DNA from: Spirogloea muscicola
Taxonomy: Eukaryota; Streptophyta; Zygnematophyceae; Spirogloeales; Spirogloeaceae
DNA: 46,139 nt
NCBI GenBank assembly: GCA_009602725.1
Contig: WELB01000060.1
Coordinates: 512,090-558,228 of the forward strand
Direction: 5' to 3'
Shown: piece after piece, positions 21,954 through 31,121 of the stretch
How positions within the stretch are numbered: position 1 is the stretch's first letter
Layout of the letters: the number at the start of each line of letters is the position of its first letter
Position numbers and translations under genes: made by a program
The notes under the pieces: generated by a model
Told to the model about the DNA's origin: nothing
The model's database searches: none
The model's input: the letters and a program-made list of their open reading frames with translations, nothing else

Positions 21954-24900
21954 ATGGAGATGGAGGCGGACCCGCCGGCGGCGTCGCCCGCCGGCGCCTA
22001 TGACGGCGCGGGAGCGCCGCCGGTCGAGGGCCGACGGCACCGGCGGCGGCCGCACGGTGGCGGCGGAGGGCCGCAGGACCACCTCCTGGTCCTGGTCCAC
22101 GGCATCCTGGCGTCGTCCGCCGACTTTGCCTTCATGCAGCGCAAGCTGGCGCGCCACCTGGGGCCCCGATTCTTGCTCCATGGCAAGCAACCCCCCTCCT
22201 CCAGTAGCAACGCCGCGGATCCCGGTACTCTGAAGGTCTGGCCGTGAGGCAGGCCTTGAGACCCAGAAAATGGCAGCCGCCATCGCCTCCGCGCCAGCTG
22301 TGGCCAGCATTTAGCTGGCTCTGAGCGCCGCCCTTGAACAGCGGCTGGCTAATCCTTCTCTCATAACAGCTGTTTCCTGACCTGGCTGGTTGCTCCTGCA
22401 GCGAGCTCGACGAATTCGTACCTCAGCACGCTGCGCGGGATTGACATTGCAGGGGCTCGCCTTGCGGCTGAGGTGCAGCTCGAGGCCCTAGCTCTGCCAG
22501 CATTGCGGCACATATAGATCTGTGAACACCACGACTGAGTGGCCAGGATTTGCATTTGCAACAGCTTGCTGAGAAAGTCGCAGCAGATGTAGGCAACTCA
22601 AAACTGCAGGTCACCATGCGTACCTCCTGATGGACTGCTTGCGGCCAAGAGCGTCCAGGTGGTGGGCATTGTGAAGCGCAACCCGCAGCTGGAGCGCATC
22701 TCGTTTGTGGCGCACTCGTTGGGCGGCTTGTTTGCGCGTTATGCGATTGCAAAGTTGTATCAGCCCTCCGACCCGGCGCAAGCTCCAGGTACTGTCGCCT
22801 ATATCACCGCCAATCTCAGCATGTGTGCCAGGCGCATGAACAGAGCAGGCTTCCTACAGATCAGGATGTCCAAAGTCTAAGTCAGTCAGGAGCAGACCCA
22901 CAAGTGTGAGATTGCAAATGTCTGGAGTGCAGTCGGACAAAGCATGGGGTTGGCTCCTTACGGATCTGTGCAGAAAGACAAACCTGTCTGCCCCAGAAGT
23001 GTCAGGGTTTAGAGCTCAGGGTCTCGAAACTAGCGAAACCTGACTATGTTCGTACTGCCTTCATACAGCACGGCAAGGCGCTGCAGCAAGTCACTCGGAC
23101 GGAGCCGCCACCTTATGCGGGCTTCAGCCCGTCAGCTTTGTTACTCTTGCGACGCCGCACCTTGGCGTCAGCGGGCACAAGCAGGTGCTGCGACGGCCTG
23201 CCTTTGCAGCCCTGAACGCCAAAATCACACATGGGTGCTATCTCCTGGCAGTTGCTGCAAAGGGCACCTTGGCATTTCAGGGCCAATTCGCCAGCGCTCT
23301 TACATAGCATTCTGAAACTGCCGTCATTAGCCTGGTGTATACCACAAGAGTGCTCCTGAGACAAGGACCTCATACCTGCAATATGTCATCATTGAGACGT
23401 GGCACTTGGTGACCCTATGGATATCCTTGATTTGCAGCCAGGTACAAGGCTGACTGCGCCGTTGCCAGGTACTTGCAGCTCCCGTTCCTCCTCGGGTTGA
23501 GCTTCTTGGAGAGGGTTGCAATGCCAATTGCACCATTGGTGGCCGGCCAGACGGGCCGACAGCTTTTCCTGTCTGATAAGCACATGTCTGGGCAGCCACT
23601 TCTCCTGGACATGGCCTCAGATTGTGAGGAGGGTCCATTCATGTGGGTCCCTTGCAACCTCTAGGCCCTGGATTGCTCGATTGCAGCCATTGATTGGGGT
23701 TCAATACCTGTCGAGGTCTCTTGTCAACGCTTGGACTGCGGCGAGACTGCTTCCTGCTATATCAGAAATTCATGAGCTACTCTCCTTTGGGTGTAAGGAG
23801 CTCGTGCTCTTGCTGTTATCTTGCAGTTCTGCACTGGGCCTCTTCCAGCTACGTGCTGCGTATGCCAATGTGGGCTATGACCGTATCCCCAAGACCTGCT
23901 ACTGTTGACACCTAGTCCAACAGTTGAATCTGAATGTGGCATGTCACTAGTTGGTAAAAGTGTTGTATTGGATGAAAGGGTCTGGCATGTGACCAACATT
24001 AGCGACTTCCATTTTAGCACCTTGGCAAGGTTACCATCCTTGATCCACAGCACAGACTTGGTTGGCTGGCGAACTTCCTCCATCAGGCGAGAGTCTGAGC
24101 TTCCCAAGGTTAGCTGCTTGTGTCAGACCACTCCCTTGGACTCTCAATGGCACGATCAGACCACGCCCTTGGACTCTCAATGGCACGATCACAACCCTAG
24201 TTGTTGGTCAAATCAAGCCTGCTCCCTCAACCTGCTCTCTGTGACTTTCTGCTTCCCAATTAGCTCTGCTAATAAGCAATGTCCAGGTGGTGCGAAGCAA
24301 AGCTGAGCTGAAGTACAAGCACATCCTGGCTGTCCACAAGAGCCTTCCATTGCCAAGCTGCAATGAGAGTGAGCATAAGCAAGGTCTTGAACAGCAAGAA
24401 GTGGCAGAAGGTGGGCAGCAAGCCCTGTAAGACTCATTGTCTTGCTTGTTGTCTTCAAGCCATTCTGCTAGCAGTGCTGGGAATCAGTCTTTCTAAATGA
24501 GAGTAGATGTTGATGGTACTTTTGACTTAGAACATGAATGCATGCTGGAGCAACATGTTAACAGAGCTGCTTTCTCAACTTCTTCAACAGGCCCAGTAAA
24601 TGACTTTGCGCCCAAGTAAACGACTATTTGTTCTGGTTGCACTGTCTATGTAGATTGCATGATTTCAAGATTGCAGCAGGTGTCCTGGCTCCGGGTGGAT
24701 GTTAGTTTCCACTCTGCAGTCTGGCCATTCTTTGCTCACAACAATATACATGTAAGTACCACACTGATCATTATCATAGCCCTCTTGACTATCAGCCGTC
24801 ACGTTGCCGTACTTAGCAAGCACAACTGCCACAAGGATCAGGGTACAGGAGTGCACAGTGAAGTGCTTGCTGACATCAGAAAGTAGCTTCCAGCATGCAC

Positions 24901-25113
24901 ATGGCTTCACTATTTATAGTTGCACTTAAGAACTTCAGGGAGCAGTGACTGTTGAAGGTCAGTCACGTCAAATGTCTGACTGAGGCATGAGGTCCCTGGA
25001 TGCAGGTGAAGCAGACATGGTTCCATTTTGAGGGCGCCGAGGTCATCCGGCACCTGATTGACCTACTTGTGCAGCAGGAAGAAAGTGTGCCATTGTTGCA
25101 GGCAAGCCTGTAG
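21954..25113 (+). CDS. DUF676-family serine esterase/lipase
   Basis: Ten exons: 21954-22182, 22402-22472, 22659-22788, 23087-23184, 23479-23642, 23827-23882, 24056-24108, 24287-24410, 24654-24751 and 25006-25113; 376 aa. It matches the plant putative serine esterase family (alpha/beta hydrolase, DUF676). After a Pro/Gly/His-rich leader come the oxyanion-loop strand LLVLVHGILASSADF, GIDIAGARLAAEV, the nucleophile elbow FVAHSLGGLFARYAI (Ser), PVSFVTLATPHLG, the lid-like LPFLLGLSFLERV, TGRQLFLSD, YANVGYDHLVGWRTSSIRR, and a C-terminal VSWLRVDVSFH and FFAHNNIHVK with a candidate catalytic His. Likely substrates are acyl lipids; this is inference. Intron 1 fits best with a GC donor (ATG|GCAAGC), but GT donors at 22204 and 22227 are also in phase. 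The last exon contains CAG|GCAAGC just before the stop, so a further exon is conceivable. Confidence 0.82.
24125..24190. repeat. 33-bp tandem duplication in an intron
   Basis: Two head-to-tail 33-bp units (24125-24157, 24158-24190), each opening AGACCAC and closing GCACGATC, differing at one base. They lie in esterase intron 7. Confidence 0.85.
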
Positions 25114-26580
25114 CCCATCTGCTTGCTAGCATTCATTCTTCTGTACAAGGTCGGGTTCTGATAGAGCACTGTAGGCATGTCAAGAACAGCAGTGCCCTTG
25201 TGTATCCTATAGTCCTTGTTGCTTGCTTTGATCCTGAGTACTTTTCCCGCCCAAGCCGCTTGTATTCTCCTATTCTTAGTACCACTGGCGAACGAGGAAA
25301 GGCAAGCTCCCAATTCATTGTACAGACAGATAGGATCACAACCGACCATGAGTAAGGACTTGCAAGCTCTCGACATGGTTGCAAGCTGGGGTGGTATTTT
25401 GTAACATAAGGAGGTTTTAGGACTCGGTGGCGGTAATAATTGTTGGCTCAGCACCATTTGGGGAGAAGAGAGGGTGCACTGTGGCCCTGAATGTTACTTT
25501 GTTAAGCCTATCTATTCGTCGTACAAAATCAAGGACTACATGGTAAGACATCTGGTGGGACATCGCCAGGCCTAAGAAGCAATATCCTGACTGAATTTCC
25601 CAGCGGTAAATGCCCTGGCCACAACATACGCTCACTGGCATCAATGTTTCCCTGAACTCGACACTGCTGTTCGTCACTCTGTCTGCAGCGAGCTCAGGCC
25701 TCAGTTGTCTCAGATCGCTGGGCGAGCTCTCGCTTGTAGCATCAAGGAATGGTTCATAGTAAAGTGGGCTCCAAACTGCGCGCTGAATACAGATTGCCAA
25801 GCGAGTGATTGGGCTGCGTTACTGTTAACTGAAGCTTAGGCTGGGCAAGAGCTGCTTAATGACACTCCAGAGTGCCCCGGCCGACCAGGACAAGCCCTCT
25901 TACAAGGTTCCTCTTTGGCTACTTGAGGTGAGTGGCACCTGTTGGTACATATTAGCTGGAGCTGTGAAATTGCAGGAGCACCTTCAATTCTCATCAAGCG
26001 AGAATGCGTGTATATATATACAAGCAGGCTCAGCCGAAGGGGCTGATGGCTGTGAGCGGTCAGCCAGGAAAAGGAAAGATACGAACCCAAAAGAGCCAGC
26101 GCCTGCTTTGCTAAATTGATGGAGTATGCTCTCATCCTGCTCCAAAATCAGTCACCAGCAGATCTGAAAGGGAGATTCGCTAGAGAGAGGGAGTCTCAAT
26201 GCTTTCCTTGTATTGGCATTGACCTGGCATAGCCATGAAATGGCAGCAGCCTAATCTGCTGCGTTTTCCTCCTCTGCTAGCGCTGTCCTGCTCCAGCAGT
26301 TCTGTACATTCACCTCTGGCTGGCTGCTCACAGCATTGCCTCCTCTCAGGAGCCAATCTACCTTATCTCGGGCTTACTCTCTGGATTGACCGGATCACGG
26401 CCTTCAACCACCACATCTGTGGAGCTCGGTCTCTCTTGAGAGTGGGATTGAACTCTTCCAGAAGAAGATTGCTGTGATTAGCTAGCCCAGTAATAAGGAA
26501 TGCACAACATTCTTTCAGAAGGGCCAGAAAGCGGAAATCCATATGCTTGATCCATGCGCGTACGGGGTTCGCCCCTATTC
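25114..26580. other. Intergenic, no gene recognised
   Basis: Open frames here (for example 25859-26119, +) have no recognisable motifs, neighbours or splice pattern. A weak copy of the hairpin repeat (CTGGCTGCTCACAGC) is near 26320. Confidence 0.4.
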
Positions 26581-26591
26581 TGGATGTGCAC

Positions 26592-26650
26592 AACAGCCAC
26601 GTCGGCATGTTGCCAAGTGCAAAACAGCCACGTCTGCTTGTTGCCAAGTG
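26592..26650. repeat. 28-bp imperfect tandem repeat
   Basis: AACAGCCACGTC...TTGCCAAGTG occurs twice (26592-26619 and 26623-26650), 31 bp apart, with two mismatches. It marks the left edge of the dense repeat block. Confidence 0.75.
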
Positions 26651-27010
26651 GCCGCCGGACCGACACTTTTGCTGCTTCACCCGGGCCATTGGCTGGCTAG
26701 TAGGAGCCGGGGCTGGCGTGCCGGACCCAGGTGGATTTAGATTCTTCACATTCCACGGATGCCTTCTTCGGTTGGGCCGTTCAGCTGCCGCAAGGCCCCT
26801 GGAGTAGATTGCGTTGCGCCACAGGTGGACGCTGACGGGCGAGCACTTCTTCTCTATGGGCGAGCACTTTAATTTTGGCCCCTCTCTCGTCCTTTGTTCA
26901 TTTTTTTGAGCTGGCTTTTTCCAGCCCCTATCCTCAATGGGCGAGCCCTTCTTCTTTGCCCCCTTCGGAGGCACATTACTCCGACTTGCTGCTAACTCGT
27001 GGTTGCTTAA

Positions 27011-27151
27011 GGGCCACTTCACACCGGGTCGGTCGGCCGCGGCCGAGGGGTACGTGTCGCGTGGTGTGTGGATGTGTGGGGTCAAAAGCACTGCCAAGTG
27101 GAGGCTAAGATGAGACAATTTGCGAAACGACCGACCCGTGTGAAGTGGCCC
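27011..27151. mobile_element. MITE-like element, copy 1 (141 bp)
   Basis: About 24-25-bp terminal inverted repeats: GGGCCACTTCACACC with GGGTCGGTCG on the left and their complement on the right, with a 1-bp indel. The interior is not coding. Copy 2 at 28804-28943 has the same interior in the opposite orientation. It directly follows a LINE-like tail (YSDLLLTRGC). Confidence 0.75.
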
Positions 27152-27484
27152 TAAGCTCCCATCTCTTCGTGCATAGCTGCTTTAGGCGCCTTTCGGCTCT
27201 TTATGCCTTGTCCATTGCCTTTGGGCGCGCGCCTTCCCTCTTTTAAAGACATCTGCAGGCCCCTCTGTAGCTGCTAAACGCTTGTCGGCCCCTCCGAACC
27301 CTTGTCAATTCATTTTGGGCTGGCTTATCACAGCCCTTGCCCCCATTTGGAGTGCCACTTCTTCTTTGGGCTGGCCTTTCCCAGCACCTACACCGCTCTG
27401 ACATAGCGCTTTAGCGCTATAGGCGTTGTCCATTCGTTTTGGGCTGGCTTTGCCAGCCCCTTTTCTCTATGGGCAACAATATTA

Positions 27485-27999
27485 TGCCAATTACCACAGA
27501 CGCCCAGGGACGTCATCATCGCCGCACACTTGACATTGTGGGCGTGCAACCTGGTGGAGGACCTCGGGCCCTGGTCGACGTGGTTGTTACGGAGGCGTAC
27601 TAAGGTCCAGCATCGACACAAATCGCTGGCCACGCAGTGGGCATTGCAGAGCAGAGAAAGCTACAGCACTACTCCGACTACCCCCGGTGCGATCAGCTCC
27701 TGCCAGCAGCAGTTGAGACCTTTGGCTGTCTGGGTCCGCGTTTCCACACCCTCCTCCACAACATTGCCAGTCTAGGCTACACACGACGTGCAGATGTCTT
27801 CCCGGCTGAGATGTGCTTGCCAGCTGCATATCTGTCTTTCTTGCGACGACGAGTTTCGGCCTGTTTGCGGCGTGCCCAGGCTAATGCCTTGCACCAGAAA
27901 GCTGGGCGAGCTCTAGTTGGTGGCAGAAGTGCTTCTTATCTGACATCTAGTATTCAGGCATCGATTAGCGACCTTTATATTTTGACCCGCGGTTACTGA
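27485..27999 (+). pseudogene. 5'-truncated LINE-like ORF fragment, copy with internal TAA
   Basis: One frame reads RRTLDIVGVQPGGG, ALVDVVVTEAY, then TAA (27601), then AGHAVGIAEQRKLQHYSDY, AVETFGCLGPRFHTLLHN, LRRRVSACLRRAQANALH and QASISDLYILTRGY-stop. The D...DxxVTE...K..HY spacing resembles the restriction-like endonuclease module at the C-terminus of some non-LTR retrotransposons. The ETFGxLGP block is typical of LINE C-termini. No reverse transcriptase core is present, so this is a 3' remnant. It is followed by TGAGCGGGTCA and a conserved 3' UTR with TGCCTTTGTACTTGGCCA (28043-28064). Confidence 0.6.
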
Positions 28000-28402
28000 G
28001 CGGGTCATTCTGCTGTAGGTTATGTAGGTCTTAGATGTGCTTGCCTTTGTACTTGGCCATTTGGCCTTCGTTTCTTTCAAATACACGAAAACTCATGGGC
28101 GAGCTCTTCCTTTAGGCCCCTCCGTCATTTGGCCCCTGCGAACCTTTGTCAACTCTTTTCGGGCTGGTTTTTCAAAGCCCTTGCCCCCATTGGGAGAGCC
28201 ACTTCTACTTCTTCTTTCCCAGCCCCTACCTTCTATGGGCGAGCACTTTCTTACCTTCGGAGGGCCACGTTCAATCTTCGATTTGGAGAGCTCACTTCTT
28301 CTTTCCACAGCCCTAGCCCCGTTTGCAACCCAACAGGCCCTTTGAACCTTAGACCATTTTTCTGCTTGTCACAGCTGGAATAGCCCCCTTTTTCCGGCTG
28401 AG

Positions 28403-28675
28403 ATGGGCCTGCCAGCTGCATATCTGTCGCTCTTGCGACGACGCGTTTCGGCCTGTTTGCAGCGTGCTCAGGCTAATGCTTTGCACCAGAAAGCTGGGCG
28501 AGCTCTAGTTGACCCTCCAAGGCACGAAATTCTCCATGGCACATGGCACATGGCACATGGCCCTCCATCTCTTAATACACATGCATTTTCTCTAGTTGGT
28601 GGCAGAAGGGCTTCGTATCTGCCATCTAGTATTCGGGCATCGATTAGCGACCTTCATGTTTTGACCCGTGGTTAA
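28403..28675 (+). pseudogene. LINE-like 3' fragment with an insertion
   Basis: It starts at LPAAYLSLLRRRVSACLQR, matches the 27485-27999 copy closely, and continues to SISDLHVLTRG. The final Tyr codon has become TAA. It is split by an 87-bp insertion at 28512-28598. The 3' UTR after it (TGAGCGGGTCA, then TGCCTTTGTACTTGGCCA) matches the first copy. Confidence 0.6.
28512..28598. mobile_element. 87-bp insertion with 9-bp target-site duplication
   Basis: CTCTAGTTG occurs at both ends (28503-28511 and 28590-28598). The uninterrupted copy near 27910 has this sequence once, giving an internal empty site. The insert contains a short 7-bp tandem (CATGGCA) and the motif CCATCTCTTAATACACATG. Similar motifs occur at 36165-36200, 42566-42596, 43750-43775 and 45020-45050. 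Confidence 0.75.
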
Positions 28676-28803
28676 TGAGCGGGTCAATCTGCTGAAGGTG
28701 ATGTGCGTCCCTGGATGTGCCTGCCTTTGTACTTGGCCATTTGGCCATTGTTTGTTTCAAATACAAGAGAATTCCTATTTCTCTAATCTGCGGCTGCTTA
28801 TTA

Positions 28804-28943
28804 GGGCCACTTCACACCGGGTCGGTCGTCCGCAGATTGTCTCACCTTGCCTCAAGTTGGCAGTGTTTTTGACCCCGTACATCCATACAACACGCGACAC
28901 GCACGCCTCGGCCGAGGTCGACCGACCCGGTGTGTAGTGGCCC
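28804..28943. mobile_element. MITE-like element, copy 2 (140 bp)
   Basis: Same terminal inverted repeats as copy 1 with the interior inverted. If the ends are taken as TTAGGGCC...GGCCCTAA, the flanks are a 5-bp direct repeat GCTTA (28796-28800, 28947-28951). It sits inside a LINE-like 3' tail: CTAATCTGCGGCTGCTTA precedes it and AGGCAGTGGTTACTGAGT follows, as in the uninterrupted tail at 29418-29458. Confidence 0.78.
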
Positions 28944-29391
28944 TAAGCTTAGGCAGTGGTTACTGAGTATTTGCGTAGCTGCTTGAGTCCATGTATACTA
29001 GCTTTAGCGCTTTCCTTGGCCCCATAGCACTTTGTTCATTCATTTTCCTGGGCTGGCCCCCTCCTCACAGCCCCTGCAAAGCCAGCCCAGAAAGGAGAAT
29101 GTCCACAGGCCTCGAAGCGAAGGGAAGGGGGGAAGGGGGGGGAGCCCGCCGCGGCGCGCAGTGTGAGGCGGCGCGCAGGTGACACCGACCTGCGCGAGGC
29201 GGGCCAATCTCGTGGCGCCGCAGATCCCTCCTGCCACGTGGCGCACCGGCGTCCGCGGCCGCGGCATCTCGCGCGCAGATGCCGCCCGAGCCCCGCGGCG
29301 CGCGCCGCGGGCTGCGCGCCGCGTGGCGGCGGGCTTGCCCGGCCGGCGAGGGTCGAGGGTCGGGGGGGAGATTCTAGGCAGGGGGGGCAGA

Positions 29392-29540
29392 TCCAGGGGA
29401 CCCACTTCCAGGACCCTAGCCTCTCTGATTTGCGGCTGCTTAGCAGGGGTTACTGAGTGATTTGTAGCTGCTTTCTTTCTTTGTGTGCTTGGGTTTCTTA
29501 GCTCTTCCTCTGGCTTCCTCTGGCCCCCTTCTCGTTCTTT
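29392..29540 (+). repeat. 149-bp repeat, 98% identical inverted partner at 42172-42320
   Basis: Contains the LINE-like tail (LSDLRLLSRGY-stop) and its downstream TTTGTAGCTGCTTTC region. Compared with the reverse complement of 42172-42320 I count three mismatches and no gaps. Confidence 0.85.
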
Positions 29541-29599
29541 GTTCATTCTTTTTTGGGCTGGCTTGTCCGGCCCCTATCCTCAATGGGCGAGCCCTTTCG

Positions 29600-29680
29600 A
29601 TCCAGGCGCCCCGGTGGCGGAGTGCCTCCTTCCCCGCCGCGAGCTACTCTGACCTAATGTTGCTCACTCGCGGGTGCTGA
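29600..29680 (+). pseudogene. Short LINE-like C-terminal tail
   Basis: The frame ends FPAASYSDLMLLTRGC-stop, the shared tail with Cys instead of Tyr. It directly follows a family A hairpin repeat (29554-29593). Confidence 0.45.
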
Positions 29681-29942
29681 GCTTCCCTGGTGTGTTGTCT
29701 TGTTTGGCAGTGTAGTCCTTTTCCAGCACCTCTTTCTTCGGCTTCGGGACATTGTCCATTGCTTTTGGGCTGGCCTTGCCAGCCCTTCTTCTTTCTTTGC
29801 CTCAACAATGTATTGGCTNCGCCCCTCTCCACAAACTAGCTCCCCACCTGCATCTTGCATCTCCACAGCTCCCCAGCCAGGTCCCCCCCACTGAACCTCC
29901 CACCCGCGCCCCTCGGCCGCCGCCTCCGCGGCCTCCGCTGCC

Positions 29943-31121
29943 ATGGCGCCCCTCGCGGCGCTCCTCGCCGCGCTCCTCCTGGCCGTGGTCGCGCCCCTCG
30001 CGGGTGAGGCTTCTTCCCTTTCCGCCCCGGCCACCCGCCGCTCACATTTTCTCTGTAACTATGTGCCGTGGTGAAGTAGCATCGAAATTGGTCAGCAAAG
30101 CGCAAGGGAGAGTGAAGGAAAGAGTCGAAACGTGAAGCCAGCCGAGGTGAAATGCAGCAGGCTGCAGCACAGATAGCCGCCCAGATTGTTCCTGGACCGC
30201 TGCAGGTGGTAGCAGTACACCCTGCTCCCAGCGGGGCAAGATAACTCTACGTTCTCATGCTTTCAGTTTACGAACCCTTGTCATTGTTCACCTGCGGTGT
30301 ATGTGAAAGGGGCTAGCCCGCGTGAAGCTGGCAATGAGTTTGCAGCTGACCACCAACTGACCACCCTGCTGCAGGAGCGGCCAAAACCCCCCCTTATCTG
30401 GCACCAAAAATCAAGGTGCCGGCATGCTCTCACATTCCCTGGTATTACCCCATCACCGTGCCGCCTATCACGGTGACTCCTGGGACGACCTGCACATGGT
30501 ACTATATGGACGCCAGCCCTGTTCTCCGCCAGCACTGTATCGAGTCTGTGCCGCCCGACACGAGGATCAAAGCCCCAATTGACACCACTGGAAAGGGAGT
30601 TTTCAGCTACAAGTTCACAAAGGTATGTTGTCAACCGATTTCTAAAACAACACTTTCCCGGCCAGAAAGTCATGCCCATCCATGTACTTCCACCTCATGT
30701 TGCAGGAATGTACATAGGTGGGAATGTTTGTTGACATAGGTTGCCCACTTATCTTTTGCATGCTTACCATAAGACTGGTCGACTTGAGAAGGTATATGTG
30801 GTAGGGGCCAGGAGGTATTGCATAGAAATCGGTTGTATAGGAATTGGGTCATGCACACCACCTGCATTCTTGTCCTGCATGATGATGCATTTGTCTGGGC
30901 TTTTGGCCATGAAGGCCTGTCTGAAGTAGCTATTTTGTTCTGCACAGGTTGGCACTTACTTTTACCAGGACTGTCAGTTTTTGTACACAATGAATGGCGA
31001 GATCATTGTCGCAGCTGCCAGGACGGCAAAAGGCATGCACAAGCCAGGATCAACCACTGCTAAGAAGGGTGGTCATAAACATCATCCACCTCCTCCCAAG
31101 AGGAAGACAACCAAGAACTAG
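29943..31121 (+). CDS. Secreted cupredoxin-like protein, paralogue 1
   Basis: Three exons, 29943-30003, 30375-30622 and 30948-31121, give 160 aa. Exon 1 encodes a signal peptide (MAPLAALLAALLLAVVAPLA), cleaved near AGA. The body has the order of an amicyanin/plastocyanin-type domain: ITVTPGTTCTWYYMDAS, KGVFSYKFTKVGTYFY, then DCQFLYTMNGEIIVAA. The copper-loop Cys and Met positions are kept, but the expected second His is Leu, and the first His lies in RQHCI. Four Cys are shared with paralogue 2. A basic tail follows: KKGGHKHHPPPPKRK. It probably acts in the cell wall or periplasm; the function is unknown. A TGTAA at 31326-31330 may be the poly(A) signal. Confidence 0.8.

Larger units (their letters stand above)
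26908..29790 (+). repeat. Cluster of dispersed hairpin repeats (family A), + orientation
   Basis: Copies at about 26908-26948, 27317-27357, 27368-27390, 27441-27474, 28161-28200, 28212-28250 (partial), 29049-29083, 29554-29593 and 29766-29787. The consensus runs GTTCATTCTTTT, GGGCTGGC, a 3-6 nt loop, CAGCCCC, TATCCTCAATGGGCGAGC. The GGGCTGGC/GCCAGCCC arms form a 7-8 bp stem. An alternative tail reads CATTGCCC...TTGGAAGAGC or TTGGGAGAGCC. Confidence 0.8.

Noticed and set aside
21233-21955. Long minus-strand frame upstream of the esterase
   Set aside because: It is made of Arg/Glu/Gly repeats read from the CTCG microsatellite; no motif and no splice pattern.
25859-26119. Possible extra C-terminal exon of the esterase
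   Set aside because: The esterase frame already closes at 25113 with a complete domain; no phase-consistent acceptor with recognisable coding content was found here.
26363-27118. 251-codon minus-strand frame
   Set aside because: It runs through a tandem repeat, a hairpin repeat and a MITE-like element; it is a composite of repeats rather than a gene.
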